A stretch of DNA of 64,000 nt from Hemileia vastatrix. Its lineage: Eukaryota; Basidiomycota; Pucciniomycetes; Pucciniales; Zaghouaniaceae. The stretch is taken from contig JASXTE010000014.1 in the NCBI GenBank assembly GCA_030280995.1, positions 25,679,650-25,743,649 on the forward strand, given 5' to 3'. The notes beneath the pieces are model-generated. The model was not told the DNA's origin. It saw only the letters and a list, made by a program, of their open reading frames with translations, and searched no databases. Each line of letters starts with the position of its first letter. Within the stretch, counting starts at the first letter, position 1. Position numbers and translations under genes: made by a program. Positions 30,185 to 42,003 of the stretch are shown piece after piece.

Positions 30185-31361
30185 TGTCAGCCTAAATATC
30201 CTTAGGACTGAGTATTCCTTATGCTTAAAATAAGATAACCTTAATTAGATTAAGCTTATATCTTAAAAATAAGGTTAAAATAATAATATATATTATTTTA
30301 TTATATATATATAAAAGTATTATTCTATTATATAATTTATAATAGTTTAAATAGCTTATCCATGGCCTAATAATACTTATTAAGGTGTTAATGGAGTCAT
30401 AATATACTTATCTTAAGTGATATGAAGTAATTATTGACATACATAAGCTTATATGTATACATAAATCTCATATTCAGTGAAATATGCAGTATATTATGTA
30501 TATTTAGGTATATAAGTGGGTTTTAGCCCCTTAATAGCCTATAACCTTTGTTTTTATGCTTATTTTAGGTCATATGGACGAAATCAGTGGACTCACAACG
30601 CCTACAGAAGCATAGACACCTATATCAGGCGCATACACCCAGTTTGGATAACTAAAATTACTTCCTTGGATGGTTATTCACGGATTTATGGGTTGGAAAT
30701 ATGTTTTTGGGTTAATGTGGATGCTTGGGGATGTTATTGGGGGCTTGGACATTTTATTTGTTTCCTTTATATGCTTTTAGTTTCATTAAATCTCTTTTTG
30801 ATCTTTTATTTTACCTGTTTCTTTATGGTATCCGCTTTTATCTGGGTTTTCTAATTATGGTATGGCTCTGTGTTATTATTAATAGTGATGGAGGGTCCTT
30901 ACTGGAGGTCGGGGTGTTGAAACTGCTTGAAGTGGACGCCATGGGGAGGTGATGGGCCCTCACAGTGCTGTAATTGCCGGGGATAGCAGTGACATCATCT
31001 GGATTGAAGGTCTGTGCACTCCAGTGGATTTGGGTATAAGTAAGGAGGGATTTTGATGGTTTATTATCATCATTCAATTACTACACTTCAAATAAACACT
31101 ACACTACAATTATTAACATCTAGAAATATATTATAAAGCCCTTATAAATTGATATTATCTTTATAAAAGCTATAACTATATTTTATTCTTCTATTTTCCA
31201 CCACTAGCACGCATTTAAATCCAAGTATTGTGAGTTTAACTTGAGTGTAACTATTCTATTAGTCTTCCCCTGAGGTTTAATCACTAAATCATTTATTAAT
31301 AAGTAGTAGGACCATAAAATAACACTATTATATCATACTTATATACTAGACTGTACTGACA
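30185..31361 (+). repeat. D 3' LTR
   Basis: 1177 bp, same length as the 5' LTR, followed by TATGC. Confidence 0.95.
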
Positions 31362-31525
31362 TATGCCCCCCCCAGTTTTGGTGCATTTGACATGAATGGT
31401 GAGCCAACACCATTTAATGTTAATTCTGACTCAGAGGAGGATTTTCCTTTGGCTTCATTACCCAAGCCTGCTGGAGTTAGAGGTTCTGGTGTGGGATCTG
31501 GTTTGATTCCTGTTTATGGGAAATC
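31362..31525 (+). pseudogene. gag: C2 gag, middle part between D and E
   Basis: Reads PSFGAFDMNGEPTPFNVNSD, then SEEDFPLASLPKPAGVRGSG and GSGLIPVYGKS, which matches the C1 linker PPSFGTLDMNGDPMPMEVDYDSEEDVPLASFPKPVG. It begins with the D duplication TATGC and ends with the E duplication AAATC (31521-31525). Confidence 0.88.
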
Positions 31526-33026
31526 TGTCAGGCTAGGGTGAAGTACAAGGACGTGAACTAGCTTGAATTGTCAGTTGTCTAGAAGATTTTAATGGTCCTA
31601 TATGAATACTGTAGTTTTAATCCACCAAGTTGTAAAATATAATCAAATATAGAGGTCACAGTAATATAATTCTCACTATTCTTATATATGGCTTACAATC
31701 TTTATAGTTGGTAGAAAAATAGATTATATAAATTCAGATACTATTCAAAAGTCTTATAAAAGTACTAATTGATATGTATTGTAATTGGTTTGGTTATATT
31801 GGTTAAATTGTAATGATAAAGAATGTAGAAACAAGACCCAAAAACCTCCTCCTTTTATACACACTGAGTTCCCCAATAAATCCCTTGATATACCATCCAA
31901 TACACATTTAATGACGCCTCAACACAACTAATAGACTTGCCCATCAACATCCCTAGTGACCCATGACATAATTAGACAAGTAACAACCGCCAAAATACTG
32001 TAATAATAAGGGAGATCCATCAAAATTAAAGAAAAGACAAAAAGAGAGTATATGCGTGGAAAACAATATTATAACAAGGTTAAAGGAGACTTTTTAAGGT
32101 TAATTATAGCTTAATAATAAGGGGGATCTACAGTAGAAATGGAGGGGCTAATCCTGACATTATACTACGTGAAATTCCCATTCAAAAATAACCAAAATTG
32201 ACTGAGAAACCACCCAAAAACTTAAAAAAGAGCGTGAGATGTGGGGTAACTACATGAAGTCCTTGGCAGGCGCTTTCACGGGTAAATCCTTGACTAAAAT
32301 TAGGCAAATTTAAGCGTGGTGATGAAATAAAGTGCCAAGAGTAAGGTTATTAATGAAATTAGTGCATATAAACAATGTCAATGCATTATTAATTAAGCTA
32401 GGACACTAAATAAGCGCCTGTCGCCTATTTTAGTGTGTTTCCCCACAGTGGGCGTAGAATGTGGGGTAATTATAGTGTGAAAAAGCTAACTTTGCTAAAA
32501 ATGAAGCTATTCACACGGGAAAAAAGCAGGCAGTATGTAGCCAGTACACAGAAGCCATTTCTGGCATAAAAAACACCAAATTTGAAAAGTGTTATTTTTA
32601 TGCATTTAACTAGCCAAATCAATAGTTCTAAATGAGCCCAATTGATCTGTCAAAGCGCAATTTTGATATTCTCAATTTTATAGCGCATATAGTCAACTTT
32701 TAAGTGAAATAAAGCGCATTTCTTGTTTTTTGTGTAAAACAATAAATATAACAGCTTTAAGTGTACTTAAAAATTATGTAGCCTTATACTTAAGGTTCTT
32801 AAGATTACCCTAACATATTCCAACTTAATATTAAGTACATAAGACTTATAAAATGTGGATATATGCGTGTATATAAGGTGTTATAATGGCATTTTATGTG
32901 TATTATCATAATTTTACTTATGTATACTGTTTGTGTACTCTCATTTATTGTTCCCATGTATAGTTCATGTGTTTAACATAACTTATAAGCACTTTTTACT
33001 CAGTCCTGGGGATATACAGGCTGAAA
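31526..33026 (-). repeat. E 3' LTR
   Basis: 1501 bp; left end TGTCAGGC, right end CTGAAA, where the other copy has CTGACA. Confidence 0.92.
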
Positions 33027-33050
33027 CTCGCCCACCCAAAAAAAAAACAA
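33027..33050 (-). promoter_or_regulatory. E polypurine tract
   Basis: On the minus strand, a run of T followed by GGGTGGGCGAG directly before the 3' LTR, as in D (T run then GGGGTGAGGGAG). Confidence 0.7.
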
Positions 33051-33206
33051 TAAAAAAATGATAAGTTATACATTTTATTTATTTATTTGTAATTTTTAGG
33101 TATTCAGAATAATTCTGTAGCATTAAAGATTAAACTCTAAAGAAATAAAACATAATAAAATATTATGAGTACTGGTTTTTAACCCCTCAGCTGGTTTAAC
33201 AGAAAT

Positions 33207-36200
33207 TTATTTCTGTTTAAATTTTTTAAGAAGGGTGGATAAATTAGAAATTTCTTTTTCAGGTATCCATTTATCAAATTCATCTGATTTCCCTTTAAAT
33301 CTTAGTAAATACTCAGTTCCTTTTTCTTTAGTAAGGATTATTTTCTTGAGTATTTTTTCAATCTCTGCTTTTTCCACAATTTCATCAGGTTGCTTTTTAG
33401 GCCTTCTCCTTCTTTTTGGAAATAAGTCAGGATCATTTGCATCGTAAGGTTTCTTTTTTAGACTGCCAGGAATATTATCCAAATCACAGCTTAGAGAGAT
33501 TTTCATCTCATGGTCTTTGACCAATCCTAGTTCATTTGAACCATGAGCAAATGCCATAGGATATGCTTTAATCAATCTCAAAATATCTTCTTCTTCAATT
33601 TTTGAGAGTTGAGGACTGAAAGAGGCCTTTTGGATTTCATTTTCCAATTCAACCACATCATTGGTGGTTCTTCCACCTTGAAGTTGTTCTTCTCTAGGAG
33701 AAATGGTATATACTGAATTTTCAGAACATATTTTGAATTTTCTTTTACCATTCACGCCTATGGTGAAACAACTGTATGCAGGATCTAGTTTAATGCCAAA
33801 TTTTGTCAATAAATCATTGCCAATAATAAACCAATCACTACAATTATTATTATCCATTACTACAAATTCACAAACTGCTCTAACATATCCATTATTATAT
33901 TTAAAGAATACAGCAGTTTTATATTTGCCAATTGGATTTAATACTGAACCAAAACCTTTCCAGTTCTTTTTCTGAACAGATTCTAGTTTTTCCTGGTACT
34001 TACTATCAAGTTTCATTAATGTATTAATTGAAACTACACTACCTGCAGCCCCAGTGTCAATAATGGCATTCATTTCTTTTCCACATATGATAATAGGTGC
34101 TCTGATAGGTGTTATTTTGTAAGTATCATGAGATACATCTTTAATTATTTCAGCTTCCTCTATGGAAGTTAAAGATGTGTCTGTATGAAGTATAGCATCA
34201 TTCCGGAACATTATATCCTGTTCTAATACAAATATCTCATTTTCATCATCACTGTAAGATATGTTACTTTTGCAATCCTCACTAGATTCCACATTTTCAT
34301 CTTCATGATTACTAGGTTCAGAATTCTGTGAGGTTTCAATAACATTTATTCTTTTCTTACACGTGTGACCCTTAACCCAAGGTTCATTACATTTGTAACA
34401 AGTGTTATTTTCTTGTCTCTTAGGGACAAGGGGAGCTGAAGGTTTTTTCTTTTCCACTGGTAACTTACTTGTAGTAGGTTTTACCACTTCAACACTTTGT
34501 CTGTAATTACTATACTTGGTTTCATACTTGTGGTTTAATAATATCTCATTGCATATATTAATGAATCCAGAGGTGTCTCTGACAGTTTCAGTTCTAGCTA
34601 CAATAATGTCTCTAACTGATATAGGCAACTTGTATATTATTTTTTCTTTCCACTCTTCATAATCCATTTTTGGATCCATAGCTTTCATGATTTTTATTAA
34701 ATTCATTAAGAAAACCATGGGTTTATCTCCAGCATTTGGATTATATCTGGCCCTTTCATACAGTCTTTGTTGAGTGATTCTAAATTTTGGGCCACCAAAT
34801 TGCCTTTCAATTAGTGCCTTCCATTCATTCCAGGAGTAATTAATTCCCTCACTCAATACAGATTCAAACCATAATAAGGCCACATCTGTAAATAAAGATA
34901 TTAACTTTGAAGTAATTTCTTCATCAGGTAATTTGTATGAAAATTTTAAGTTATCAATTCTTTGTATGAATTGTTGCCAATCAGATTTTGAATCCCCGTC
35001 AAAAGAAGGGTACTGATCTAACTTAGGCCAGTTCTTTTGGCTAGTTTTTGCTTCCCTAACCTGAGGAATATTGAGTAATTCACTTACTTTAGAAAGATGA
35101 TCATTTATTTCATCTTTTACTGATTTTATATTCTCAGAGCCCATAACACTATGTTCATGTTCAATCATTGGTTTATCATCAGAGTGTTTCATAAAAACTG
35201 GTACTCTTTCTACATAAGAGGTATTATCTTTTATTGTTTCAGTATTTTTCAAAATGTTAGCTACTTCAATTTCTACTCTTTGTAACCTATCTTTTATCAC
35301 AGGTACATGATTTAAGGTATCATTTACATTTGAAAAAGACAATTTTACACGTCCCTCTATGGTAGCCATAATATTCTGAGAGTGTTCTAATTTACTTTCT
35401 AAATTTCTAATCTCAGATTTTAATCTTTTATTCTCATTGATTAATTCACTATTTGAATTTTCAATAATTTTTAATTTATTGGCTGTGGTACTCAATGATT
35501 GTGTTAGTTGTAATAATACATTTTCTGTATTAATGTTTGACTCTTTTGAGAACTCTTCCAATTTTTCAATTCTCAATAATAATTTACTTATTATTTTTGA
35601 TTCCATTGGATTCTCTTTTAAAAAATATTCTATTTTTTCCGTGTCCAATTCAGAAGACTCATTATCAGGGTCAAGATTTAATTCATTTGATTCCATTTTT
35701 ATATTAATAGTATTTTCCTGGTGATCAATAAAACTATTTACATTGTCCTCATGTAAAGACAAGTTTAACATATTCTGTTCAAATGAATAATCCTTTAAAT
35801 CCTTATCAATAATATCCAATATTTCCTTATCAATCTCATTACCTATAAGTAATTTATTTTCAGGTTGATATAATTGATCATAAGAAGTTGGATGACTTAC
35901 CAAGGTCTTATCCCACTTCCCCTGCCTCTCCTTGCCTTTCCCCTGTAAGGGTGACTGCTGGAGCCCTGCTGTTGAGGATTGTTGTAGTTTTGGGCGTACC
36001 AATTTTATTTCCATTTGCTTACTGTAATTTTTTGGTCCTCCTCTTGGGCTGGAGGTGTTGCTATGGAATTGTTGGGTGCCACTGTTGGTGGTTGAGTCTT
36101 TATGTCCACTAGAGCTTGGTTGACTTCTATGAAACCTTGAGCTGCTCTCTTTTCCAGATTGTTGATCTGGTCCACTATATTGTTGACTCTTATTGTCAAG

Positions 36201-36434
36201 GTGTTCAGTAGGGTGGATAGGGAGTGAACTTGTTCTTGTAAAGTATTTTTTGTTTTCTTTATTGAAACCTGCTTTAAAAGCTTTTCCCTTTCCTCCAGAG
36301 ACATTGACAGAGTGTTGTTGATTATGGGAGAGTCCTGGCCCTCCATTTGAATGTCCTGTAACAGGTCTTTCAGCTCTAGGTCTTAAGTTATAAGGTTTTA
36401 CCTTATTACTTACAATGTCATTGTTGTCACACAT
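33207..36434 (-). CDS. gag: E Gag-protease-chromodomain protein (in-frame loss of RT, RNase H, integrase)
   Basis: Open from 36482, but the Met at 36434 (MCDNNDIVSNK) aligns with the D start and sets the overlapping ORF at the same distance. About 1075 codons. Capsid (SDWQQFIQRIDNLKFSYKLP), zinc knuckle CYKCNEPWVKGHTC and protease IDTGAAGSVVS are intact. The protein then runs through KISLSCDLDNIPGSLKKKPY straight into DANDPDLFPKRRRRPKKQPD and the chromodomain (TEYLLRFKGKSDEFDKWIPE). In D these two points are about 880 codons apart. Both D junctions carry AAACCATA-like sequence and E keeps AAACCTTA once, suggesting a microhomology deletion or template switch. The frame is open throughout. Confidence 0.92.
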   Translation of the reverse strand: MCDNNDIVSNKVKPYNLRPRAERPVTGHSNGGPGLSHNQQHSVNVSGGKGKAFKAGFNKENKKYFTRTSSLPIHPTEHLDNKSQQYSGPDQQSGKESSSRFHRSQPSSSGHKDSTTNSGTQQFHSNTSSPRGGPKNYSKQMEIKLVRPKLQQSSTAGLQQSPLQGKGKERQGKWDKTLVSHPTSYDQLYQPENKLLIGNEIDKEILDIIDKDLKDYSFEQNMLNLSLHEDNVNSFIDHQENTINIKMESNELNLDPDNESSELDTEKIEYFLKENPMESKIISKLLLRIEKLEEFSKESNINTENVLLQLTQSLSTTANKLKIIENSNSELINENKRLKSEIRNLESKLEHSQNIMATIEGRVKLSFSNVNDTLNHVPVIKDRLQRVEIEVANILKNTETIKDNTSYVERVPVFMKHSDDKPMIEHEHSVMGSENIKSVKDEINDHLSKVSELLNIPQVREAKTSQKNWPKLDQYPSFDGDSKSDWQQFIQRIDNLKFSYKLPDEEITSKLISLFTDVALLWFESVLSEGINYSWNEWKALIERQFGGPKFRITQQRLYERARYNPNAGDKPMVFLMNLIKIMKAMDPKMDYEEWKEKIIYKLPISVRDIIVARTETVRDTSGFINICNEILLNHKYETKYSNYRQSVEVVKPTTSKLPVEKKKPSAPLVPKRQENNTCYKCNEPWVKGHTCKKRINVIETSQNSEPSNHEDENVESSEDCKSNISYSDDENEIFVLEQDIMFRNDAILHTDTSLTSIEEAEIIKDVSHDTYKITPIRAPIIICGKEMNAIIDTGAAGSVVSINTLMKLDSKYQEKLESVQKKNWKGFGSVLNPIGKYKTAVFFKYNNGYVRAVCEFVVMDNNNCSDWFIIGNDLLTKFGIKLDPAYSCFTIGVNGKRKFKICSENSVYTISPREEQLQGGRTTNDVVELENEIQKASFSPQLSKIEEEDILRLIKAYPMAFAHGSNELGLVKDHEMKISLSCDLDNIPGSLKKKPYDANDPDLFPKRRRRPKKQPDEIVEKAEIEKILKKIILTKEKGTEYLLRFKGKSDEFDKWIPEKEISNLSTLLKKFKQK
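36005..36346 (-). CDS. E overlapping ORF in the +1 frame of gag
   Basis: 113 codons, MEGQDSPIINN start, 88 bases behind the gag Met at 36434. Same frame relation and alignable sequence as the D overlapping ORF; ends at KITVSKWK where D has ILVDKWKWD and continues. Predicted helical and charged; no known family. Confidence 0.62.
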   Translation of the reverse strand: MEGQDSPIINNTLSMSLEEREKLLKQVSIKKTKNTLQEQVHSLSTLLNTLTIRVNNIVDQINNLEKRAAQGFIEVNQALVDIKTQPPTVAPNNSIATPPAQEEDQKITVSKWK

Positions 36435-36482
36435 TTTTACGTGGAATTTAAAGAATTGAAAGTTTAAATATGAAAACTTCAA

Positions 36483-37102
36483 AAAGGAGTTTTATCAGTA
36501 TTTATCAATACCACTGAAGACAATTTTATTGCCTACTTATTCGTATGAAGTGAATATTTAAGTGCCAAAAGTCAAATATGCTTTAATGTGGTCACTTGAT
36601 TTAACTGGTCTACAATATGTAGCCATGTTTTTATATTCAAAAGAAAACAACTGTCAGTATGATTCTTTCTAAATATTTAATGAATTTTACAAACCAATAA
36701 AAGAAAAGATTAAGATTCCTGTTAAAAGAAAACAATTAATCAGTTTAATTGGTTTATTATCTGCAAAGATCACAAATTTAATTGGTCTATTGACAGACTC
36801 CCACTAAGAACAATTATATGTTAAATTAGTGGTAAAAATTTTATCTGCAAAGATCTCAAATTTAATTGGTCTATTGACAGACCCACTAATAACAATTATA
36901 AGTTAAATTAGTGGTAAAATTGTTGATTCAATATCACAATTTTATAATATAACAGGGCTTCTTTTTCTGAAATCACTATATAAGTGACCCCAACCTGTTG
37001 TAATTATCCAAATATTTCTATAGGGATATTATTTACTTGCACCTTCTTTTGAAAATTTCACTTACAGGATTATAACAGAATTCTTGAGGAAAGGTCCCCA
37101 AT
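36483..37102 (-). other. E leader with primer-binding site and a tandem duplication
   Basis: Next to the 5' LTR, the minus strand reads ATTGGGGACCTTTCCTCAAG (37083-37102), matching the D site. Two tandem copies of an ~80-bp unit (36757-36840 and 36841-36920, each starting TTATCTGCAAAGATC) lie in the middle. No gene seen. Confidence 0.7.
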
Positions 37103-38603
37103 TGTCAGGCTAGGGTCAAGTAAAAGGACGTGAACTAGCTTGAATAGTCAGTTGTCTAGAAGATTTTAATGGTCCTATATGAATACTGTAGTTTTAATCC
37201 ACTAAGTTGTAAAATATAATCAAATATAGAGGTCTCAGTAATATAATTCTCACTATTCTTATATATGGCTTACAATCTTTATAGTTGGTAGAAAAATAGA
37301 TTATATAAATTCAGATACTATTCAAAAGTCTTATAAAAGTACTAATTGATATGTATTGTAATTGGTTTGGTTATATTGGTTAAATTGTAATGATAAAGAA
37401 TGTAGAAACAAGACCCAAAAACCTCCTCCTTTTATACACACTGAGTTCCCCAATAAATCCCTTGATATACCATCCAATACACATTTAATGACGCCTCAAC
37501 ACAACTAATAGACTTGCCCATCAACATCCCTAGTGACCCATGACATAATTAGACAAGTAACAACTGCCAAAATACTGTAATAATAAGGGAGATCCATCAA
37601 AATTAAAGAAAAGACAAAAAGAGAGTATATGCGTGGAAAACAATATTATAACAAGGTTGAAGGAGACTTTTTAAGTTTAATTATAGCTTAATAATAAGGG
37701 GGATCTACAGTAGAAATGGAGGGGCTAATCCTGACATTATACTACGTGAAATTCCCATTCAAAAATAACCAAAATTGACTGAGAAACCACCCAAAAACTT
37801 AAAAAAGAGCGTGAGATGTGGGGTAACTACATGCAGTCCTTGGCAGGCGCTTGCACGGGTAAATACTTGACTAAAATTAGGCGAATTTAAGCGTGGTGAT
37901 GAAATAAAGTGCCAAGAGTGAGGTTATTAATGAAATTAGTGCATATAAACAATGTCAATGCATTATTAATTAAGCTAGGACACTAAATAAGCGCCTGTCG
38001 CCTATTTTAGTGTGTTTCCCCACAGTGGGCGTAGAATGTGGGGTAATTATAGTGTGAAAAAGCTAACTTTGCTAAAAATGAAGCTATTCACACGGGAAAA
38101 AAGCAGGCAGTATGTAGCCAGTACACAGAAGCCATTTCTGGCATAAAAAACACCAAATTTGAAAAGTGTTATTTTTATGCATTTAACTAGCCAAATCAAT
38201 AGTTCTAAATGAGCCCAATTGATCTGTCAAAGCGCAATTTTGATATTCTCAATTTTATAGCGCATATAGTCAACTTTTAAGTGAAATAAAGCGCATTTCT
38301 TGTTTTTTGTGTAAAACAATAAATATAACAGCTTTAAGTGTACTTAAAAATTATGTAGCCTTATACTTAAGGTTCTTAAGATTACCCTAACATATTCCAA
38401 CTTAATATTAAGTACATAAGACTTATAAAAGGTGGATATATGCGTGTATATAAGGTGTTATAATGGCATTTTATGTGTATTATCATAATTTTACTTATGT
38501 ATACTGTTTGTGTACTCTCATTTATTGTTCCCATGTATAGTTCATGTGTTTAACATAAATTATAAGCACTTTTTACTCAGTCCTGGGGATATACAGGCTG
38601 ACA
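37103..38603 (-). repeat. E 5' LTR
   Basis: 1501 bp, ends TGTCAGGC and GGCTGACA, followed by AAATC. Confidence 0.93.
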
Positions 38604-39428
38604 AAATCTGTTGGTGGTTCTGGTCTTCAGGAGATTTCAAGGACCAAGATAGTGAAGCCAAGTGCTCACTTTGAGATGCCAGTAGTTTCTGGCAAATCTA
38701 ATGTTATGGACTCAGTTCTAGAAAGAATGAATCAGGGTCAGGTTTCCCTTTCTTATGGGGAATTGTATGCTATCAGTCCATGGTTGGCTTATAGACAAAA
38801 TTAATTGCTGACCAGGAGAAGGGTTTCTTCTAGAGAGGTAGAATACATCTCTGATTCTGCTGAGTAGTTTGGTGAGGGGTTGGAAAACCATTTTTCTGCT
38901 CCTCATGGTTATGTCAATGTCACTCTGAATAGCAGGGAGGATAGGGAATTGGTGGAATCAGGTTCTTGGATTAACCTGATTTCTTTGTTTGAGGCTACTC
39001 ATCTGGGCCTCCCCATCAAAACTGGTATTGGTGGGAAGTTGAGAGGGATTGGTGGTCATCTCACTAAATTGTTTGGAACTTCTGAGTTTGAGAAGTTAGA
39101 TGTTGGTGGAGCCTCAGGGAAGGTTCATTTTTATATTGCTAAAGGAACAGTTAAAGCTGTTTTGGGTGGGCCATTCTTGATGGATTTTTAGGCAAGAATA
39201 GGTTATCAATTTGATTTGGTAATCACTTTGGAGTTGACTGGTGAAGATGAAAGGAGATTTCACATGAGGTTATTATCCCCTGGAGAGGATGGTTGGGAGA
39301 ACAGGCCTGGTTTATCTTCAATGTGCCAGTGCATGGATTGTTGTAGGAGAAGAAGAGAAGTGGGTGCTGCCTCTGGTTTTTTGAAATGCGGCTCAGGATC
39401 TAGTGAGGGTCTGTCTTTTTTAGAATGA
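38604..39428 (+). pseudogene. gag: C2 gag-protease, last part
   Basis: Resumes KSVGGSGLQEISRTKIVKPSA, continues into the protease with LVESGSWINLISLFEATHLG. The catalytic DSG is changed to ESG and there are further stops (near 38803, 38866 and 39189). It ends at TGA 39426-39428 after the slippery site. Confidence 0.85.
39416..39422 (+). promoter_or_regulatory. C2 -1 frameshift heptamer (T TTT TTA)
   Basis: Gag codons TCT TTT TTA GAA TGA. The -1 frame continues AGA ATG AGG into pol. The ATG also overlaps the gag stop as ATGA, so termination-reinitiation is an alternative here. AGGG ... CCCT a few bases downstream could form a small stem. Confidence 0.78.
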
Positions 39429-40793
39429 GGAGGGCTGATCACCCTAGTGCTACAACCTCTCCCCAAGATGAGGAAATCCCAGGCTGTAGTAGTTCAGCTC
39501 CCTTGGAGATATACCAAGTGGAGTTTCAACTTTTTCTTTTTAATGTTTCTCTTCTCTTCAAGTATTCTTCATGTTTTTTATCAAGTATCTGTTCTCTCTC
39601 AAGATTTTCAATTATTTTTAATTCAAGTTCAAGAATGATGATTGGTTATATATCTTTATTGAAAGATATGCAGAAAAGTTATGGAGCAGTGAGATTGGGG
39701 TCTAAAAGTAAGTCCTCCCAATTGTGCACCACTAGGGATTCTTCTTCACCTTTTAAAAGCATTACCTTGGCCACGTCTGTGAGAATTTTGGAATCCCATA
39801 GTTATTTTTGTAGGATGGAAGAAAACTCAAGAAAAGAAGGTAAAAATTTCAAGTTAACAGAGAAAAAGTTTGAAAAAATTTGAAAATAATTAAAATAGAA
39901 GAAAAGAATTATTTTTGTGAAGATCATCAAGATCAACTTTTAAGCCTCCAGCATAAGGATAAAATGCATAATTTTAGAAGATGTGATTCAGAAGATGAAT
40001 CAATATTTGAAGATTGGGAATATGGAAGTGAGGATGAAGATGTTGAATTGTGGAAAAGTTGTGGAGTGGTGAGATTGGGTTCTAAAAGTAAGTCCTCCCA
40101 ATTGTGCACCGCTAGGGTTTCTTCTACACCTTTCAAAAACATTACCTGTGCCACACATGTGAGCAATGGGGAAACCCTTGTTTTTGTTCCAGGTCTGGTG
40201 GTGAAGACAATCTGAAGATCCCTCAAGTTGACAGTGGAGCTGCAAAATATAAGAAGGTAGCACAGGAGATTAGGCCTGTCAATGAGCATATGACTGTGGG
40301 TTTGAATCCCCCTTTGAAGAAGCCTTTTTTATCAAGAGATCATTATTGTACTCTGATGGTGAAGAATCCTCCTGATTTTGTGGAAACCGCTTGGGTACTG
40401 TGGAAAGGTTGAAAGTCATTAATTTTGGTCCTGATGGGTGGTTGTCTGATGAGGAAAAGAAGTTGTTGTTGCACGTTATTGTGCTCAGAGAGAAAGAGGT
40501 GGCATTTGTTGAAGAGGAAAGGGGTGTGTTGAAACACTCTTATGGGGAACGTTACTTGATTCCTGTGGTTTGTCATGAACCTTGGAAAATCAAACCTATT
40601 CCAATCCCAGATGCTATTAGGGACAATTTTGTGGAGATTGTTAGGGAACAAGTAAGGAAAGTATTTTATGAACAATCAACTTCTAGCTACTTAAGTGCGG
40701 TTTTCTGTGTTAAGAAATAGAATGGGAAGTTGAGGGTGGTTCATGATCTTAGGGTCTTGAAGAGAGTCACTATCAAGGATGCAGGTATGCCGC
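39422..40793 (+). pseudogene. pol: C2 pol, first part (linker and RT N-terminus)
   Basis: Linker RRADHPSATTSPQDEEIPGC, then a serine-rich region containing a near-duplicate pair of RLGSKSKSSQLCT segments (about 39690 and 40080). One degenerate hairpin motif lies near 39944. The RT N-terminus has VERLKVINFGPDGWLSDEEKK and VAFVEEERGVLKHSYGE. Stops near 39883, 40213 and 40718. It is cut in KDAGMPP at the CCGC target of A2. Confidence 0.85.
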
Positions 40794-41880
40794 TATGGTA
40801 AGGTAAACTCTTACAGTTTCCTTGCTGTAAGCAGAATCCAGAGGAGATATGTGGATTTAGCTGAAAACCCCGTCCTTCCAATAAAATAACAAAATGGGAA
40901 CTCTAAATCACTAAGCTAACCAGTCTACTTGGATCTGATTGATAAAAAATAATGAAACTCTAAAATATTTAACGCTTATTGAGATTAAATGATCGTGGCT
41001 GTTGATAAAGAAATACTGATAACAACAATTAAGGTGTACCAGTGAAAGATCTGAAACGATTCACTTTTATGTTTTTATAATAATTTGAATTTTTATGAGA
41101 CAGCAATAATCAAGTCCCAGTGATGAAGACCTTTCTAATGATACGCTGTATGAAGTGTTATTTTAATTGTTGAGTAGTATTTCTAAAATGTTATATATAA
41201 AATATAAAGTTATAAGGGTATTACAAATTTATTTAATTTGTTGAGTAATAAAAAATGAGACCGTGGTGGTTAAAGATTAAGCTGTATTATGTTCCCCCTT
41301 CTCAATTTCGAGTTTGAGAGGCGCTTAAGTATTCCTAGTCACATGCCTAAGTTTTCCCCTCCTGAGCTCTTCCAGAGTCAATCCAGAGTCCGTCCGGAGT
41401 CCGTCCGGACTTCCGGACTCAATTAGAACCTTTAAAACTATAATAAAAAATCTAGAAAAATTACACATGATAGAGCTACTTCCCCTTTATATTCCTAACT
41501 AATTTTGTAGTCTACGCAGCTCTAATTACCCCGTAAAAATTCCTCAAAGTTAAGTAATTTTCTGAAAACGTAAATATTTCTATAAAACTTTAAAATTCAT
41601 TTAAAAATATAAGAAAAATAGTAAAAATTCTGGAAAAATTTCCCAAGGTTCTTGAGTGACTCGAATTGATACTAATAAATTTTTCAGACCGTAAAAATAA
41701 GTTTTCTCCGTAAAATAAACTGTTTTTGTGTAGTCATTCGCTCGTGACCAATTTCTTCATATTTAAAACTCAAATAAATTAAATAAAACCCTTTTATATA
41801 AAAATAATAACACCAATCTTGCACGCCTTAATAACTCCATTTACGTACTGAGGTGCCATACTAAACTTTAGGCTACCACA
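40794..41880 (-). repeat. A2 3' LTR
   Basis: 1087 bp; outer end TATGGTAAGG next to CCGC, inner end GGCTACCACA next to the polypurine tract. Confidence 0.93.
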
Positions 41881-41893
41881 TCCTCCCTCCAAT
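41881..41893 (-). promoter_or_regulatory. A2 polypurine tract
   Basis: Minus strand TTGGAGGGAGGA, identical to A1. Confidence 0.8.
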
Positions 41894-42003
41894 TGAGAAT
41901 GTCCCCATTCTTAAAACTTTGCATAATTGGTCAAACACAATATTCATCTTTAACCTTCAACCACTATCTTCTTTAATCAACTATAGAATTCATCTTCATC
42001 AAT

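Larger units (their letters stand above)
22514..31361 (+). mobile_element. Element D: intact chromovirus (Ty3/gypsy with chromodomain)
   Basis: LTRs of 1177 bp (22514-23690 and 30185-31361) start TGTCAGCC and end ACTGACA. They differ at only about six positions by eye. A perfect 5-bp target duplication TATGC flanks it (22509-22513 and 31362-31366). It contains one uninterrupted 1955-codon frame. It is the youngest-looking element in the window and may be functional. Confidence 0.95.
31526..38603 (-). mobile_element. Element E: deleted chromovirus (Gag-protease-chromodomain)
   Basis: LTRs of 1501 bp at 31526-33026 (3') and 37103-38603 (5') on the minus strand, closely similar. A perfect 5-bp target duplication AAATC flanks it (31521-31525 and 38604-38608). 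The internal region holds one long open frame lacking RT, RNase H and integrase. It cannot copy itself alone but keeps LTRs, leader, Gag and protease. Confidence 0.93.
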
